Below, piece by piece: positions 63,389-64,000 of a stretch of DNA of 64,000 bases. The stretch comes from MPNP01 sp965116235 (GTDB lineage Bacteria > Pseudomonadota > Alphaproteobacteria > Rhodobacterales > Rhodobacteraceae): assembly GCA_965116235.1 (NCBI GenBank), contig OZ220496.1, positions 2,852,001 through 2,916,000 of the forward strand, in the 5' to 3' direction. The notes beneath the pieces are model-generated. The model was not told the origin of the DNA and did not search any database. It worked only from the letters and a program-made list of their open reading frames with translations. A program made the translations under genes and the position numbers. Each line of letters starts with the position of its first letter. The first letter of the stretch is position 1.

Positions 63389-64000
63389 ATGGCTCCCCGC
63401 CTGAAACGAGACGCCCTGGTCGCCTTTATTGATATTGGCGATCGCGCCCAGACCCCCGTCTTTGTCGGGCGCGAGGATATCATGAACGGAATTCTGCGTC
63501 TGGCCGGGCATATCATTCGGCATGATTCCCAGACATCAGACGACTGGCCGGCCCAGGGGAAGATGCGTCTGATACAAGGGGCTCCGGGCATCGGCAAGAC
63601 CGCCCTGCTCAACAATCTGCGAGCGCGCTGCCAGACGCAGGTGGACCGCCAGAACAATCATCCTTGCATACTGCCTGTCATGATTCCGGAAGCCAAGGTC
63701 CTGTCGCAAGATTATATGGTCGCATGCATGAAAGAGGCCATCGACGCCATGAACAAGGCGGGACCCAATCCTTTCGTGCGCGGGATCATGCAAAGATTTG
63801 TCAATCTGGCAAGTCGGGTCCAGGGAGCCCAGATCACGGGACCGGCCGGTATCGGGGCCGGTGTCAATCTGAAGCCGAGCGATGCCAGGACCGTCCCGCC
63901 CGCCAATTGCGTCATCCTGCTCATGATCGACGAAGTGCAGACCGTTCCTCCGGCCACCGGGGGCCTGCTGCAATATCTGGAGGCCGGAAGTCACGGCTTG
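63389..64000 (+). CDS. AAA+ ATPase copy 3 (runs off right edge)
   Basis: An open frame of 204 codons without a stop to the end of the window. It begins MAPRLKRDALVAFIDIGDRA, followed by TPVFVGREDIMNGILRLAG. Walker A GAPGIGKT is at residues 64-71, the same position as in copy 2, and Walker B ILLMIDEVQ near residue 176. A shared element before Walker B (GVNLKPSDA here, GISLKPADA in copy 2) confirms relationship. Whether it carries ankyrin repeats cannot be seen. Function unknown. Confidence 0.82.
   Translation, partial: MAPRLKRDALVAFIDIGDRAQTPVFVGREDIMNGILRLAGHIIRHDSQTSDDWPAQGKMRLIQGAPGIGKTALLNNLRARCQTQVDRQNNHPCILPVMIPEAKVLSQDYMVACMKEAIDAMNKAGPNPFVRGIMQRFVNLASRVQGAQITGPAGIGAGVNLKPSDARTVPPANCVILLMIDEVQTVPPATGGLLQYLEAGSHGL

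Overview
The window reads as a chromosomal segment of an unnamed alphaproteobacterium of moderate GC. The best evidence is gene order. A minus-strand run ruvC-ruvA-ruvB-ybgC-tolQ-tolR opens the window. A second minus-strand run, murA-DUF2948-hisD-UPF0262-LMW phosphatase-infA-maf-rng-yacG followed by tRNA-Phe, lies at 41.7-52.3 kb. Both arrangements are typical of Alphaproteobacteria. The organism cannot be named from the sequence.

Layout. 0-5.5 kb: Tol-Pal and Holliday-junction genes, a cupin, a YHS-domain protein and a carboxymuconolactone decarboxylase-like protein. 5.6-7.7 kb: accessory patch with AAA+ ATPase copy 1, broken by an in-frame TAG, and a 203-bp MITE. 7.7-20.5 kb: mostly single metabolic and housekeeping genes (MDR oxidoreductase, TerC protein, class III aminotransferase, PfkB kinase, SDR and FAH pair, prmA, msrA, MFS, rpsD). 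A NalP-like lipoprotein subtilisin autotransporter sits among them, split by a poly-C tract. 20.8-30.2 kb: a hydroxyquinol/resorcinol-type catabolic unit with a LysR regulator, a divergent maleylacetate reductase, a complete LIV-type ABC importer, a flavin hydroxylase and hydroxyquinol 1,2-dioxygenase. 30.5-35.6 kb: a large autotransporter bracketed by transposase remnants and G9 tracts; its start codon and body are separated by a G8 tract. 35.9-41.7 kb: histidine utilisation genes (hutU, hutH, hutI, divergent hutF) and tRNA-Phe. 41.8-44.5 kb: accessory patch with AAA+ ATPase copy 2, which carries ankyrin repeats, inserted between tRNA-Phe and yacG. 44.5-58.7 kb: the conserved run interrupted by a frameshifted sulfatase, then acyl-CoA synthetase, an MsbA-type exporter, a Rieske oxygenase and two more tRNAs. 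59-64 kb: accessory island with a degenerate IS630, a truncated gene, an HTH/PIN toxin-antitoxin pair, an intact IS1595 with 8-bp target duplication, a second MITE nested inside a perfect 34-bp inverted repeat, and AAA+ ATPase copy 3 running off the edge.

Two themes stand out. First, two surface autotransporters each carry an 8-bp C/G tract at which one more base would restore one continuous reading frame, suggesting translational phase variation; homopolymer miscalling is the main alternative. Second, three dispersed AAA+ ATPases share a promoter design (TTGACA, exactly 17 bp, a TA-initial -10 box, about 70-90 nt before the start), and each lies near IS or MITE debris. This looks like a mobile or amplified, lineage-specific ATPase family of unknown function.
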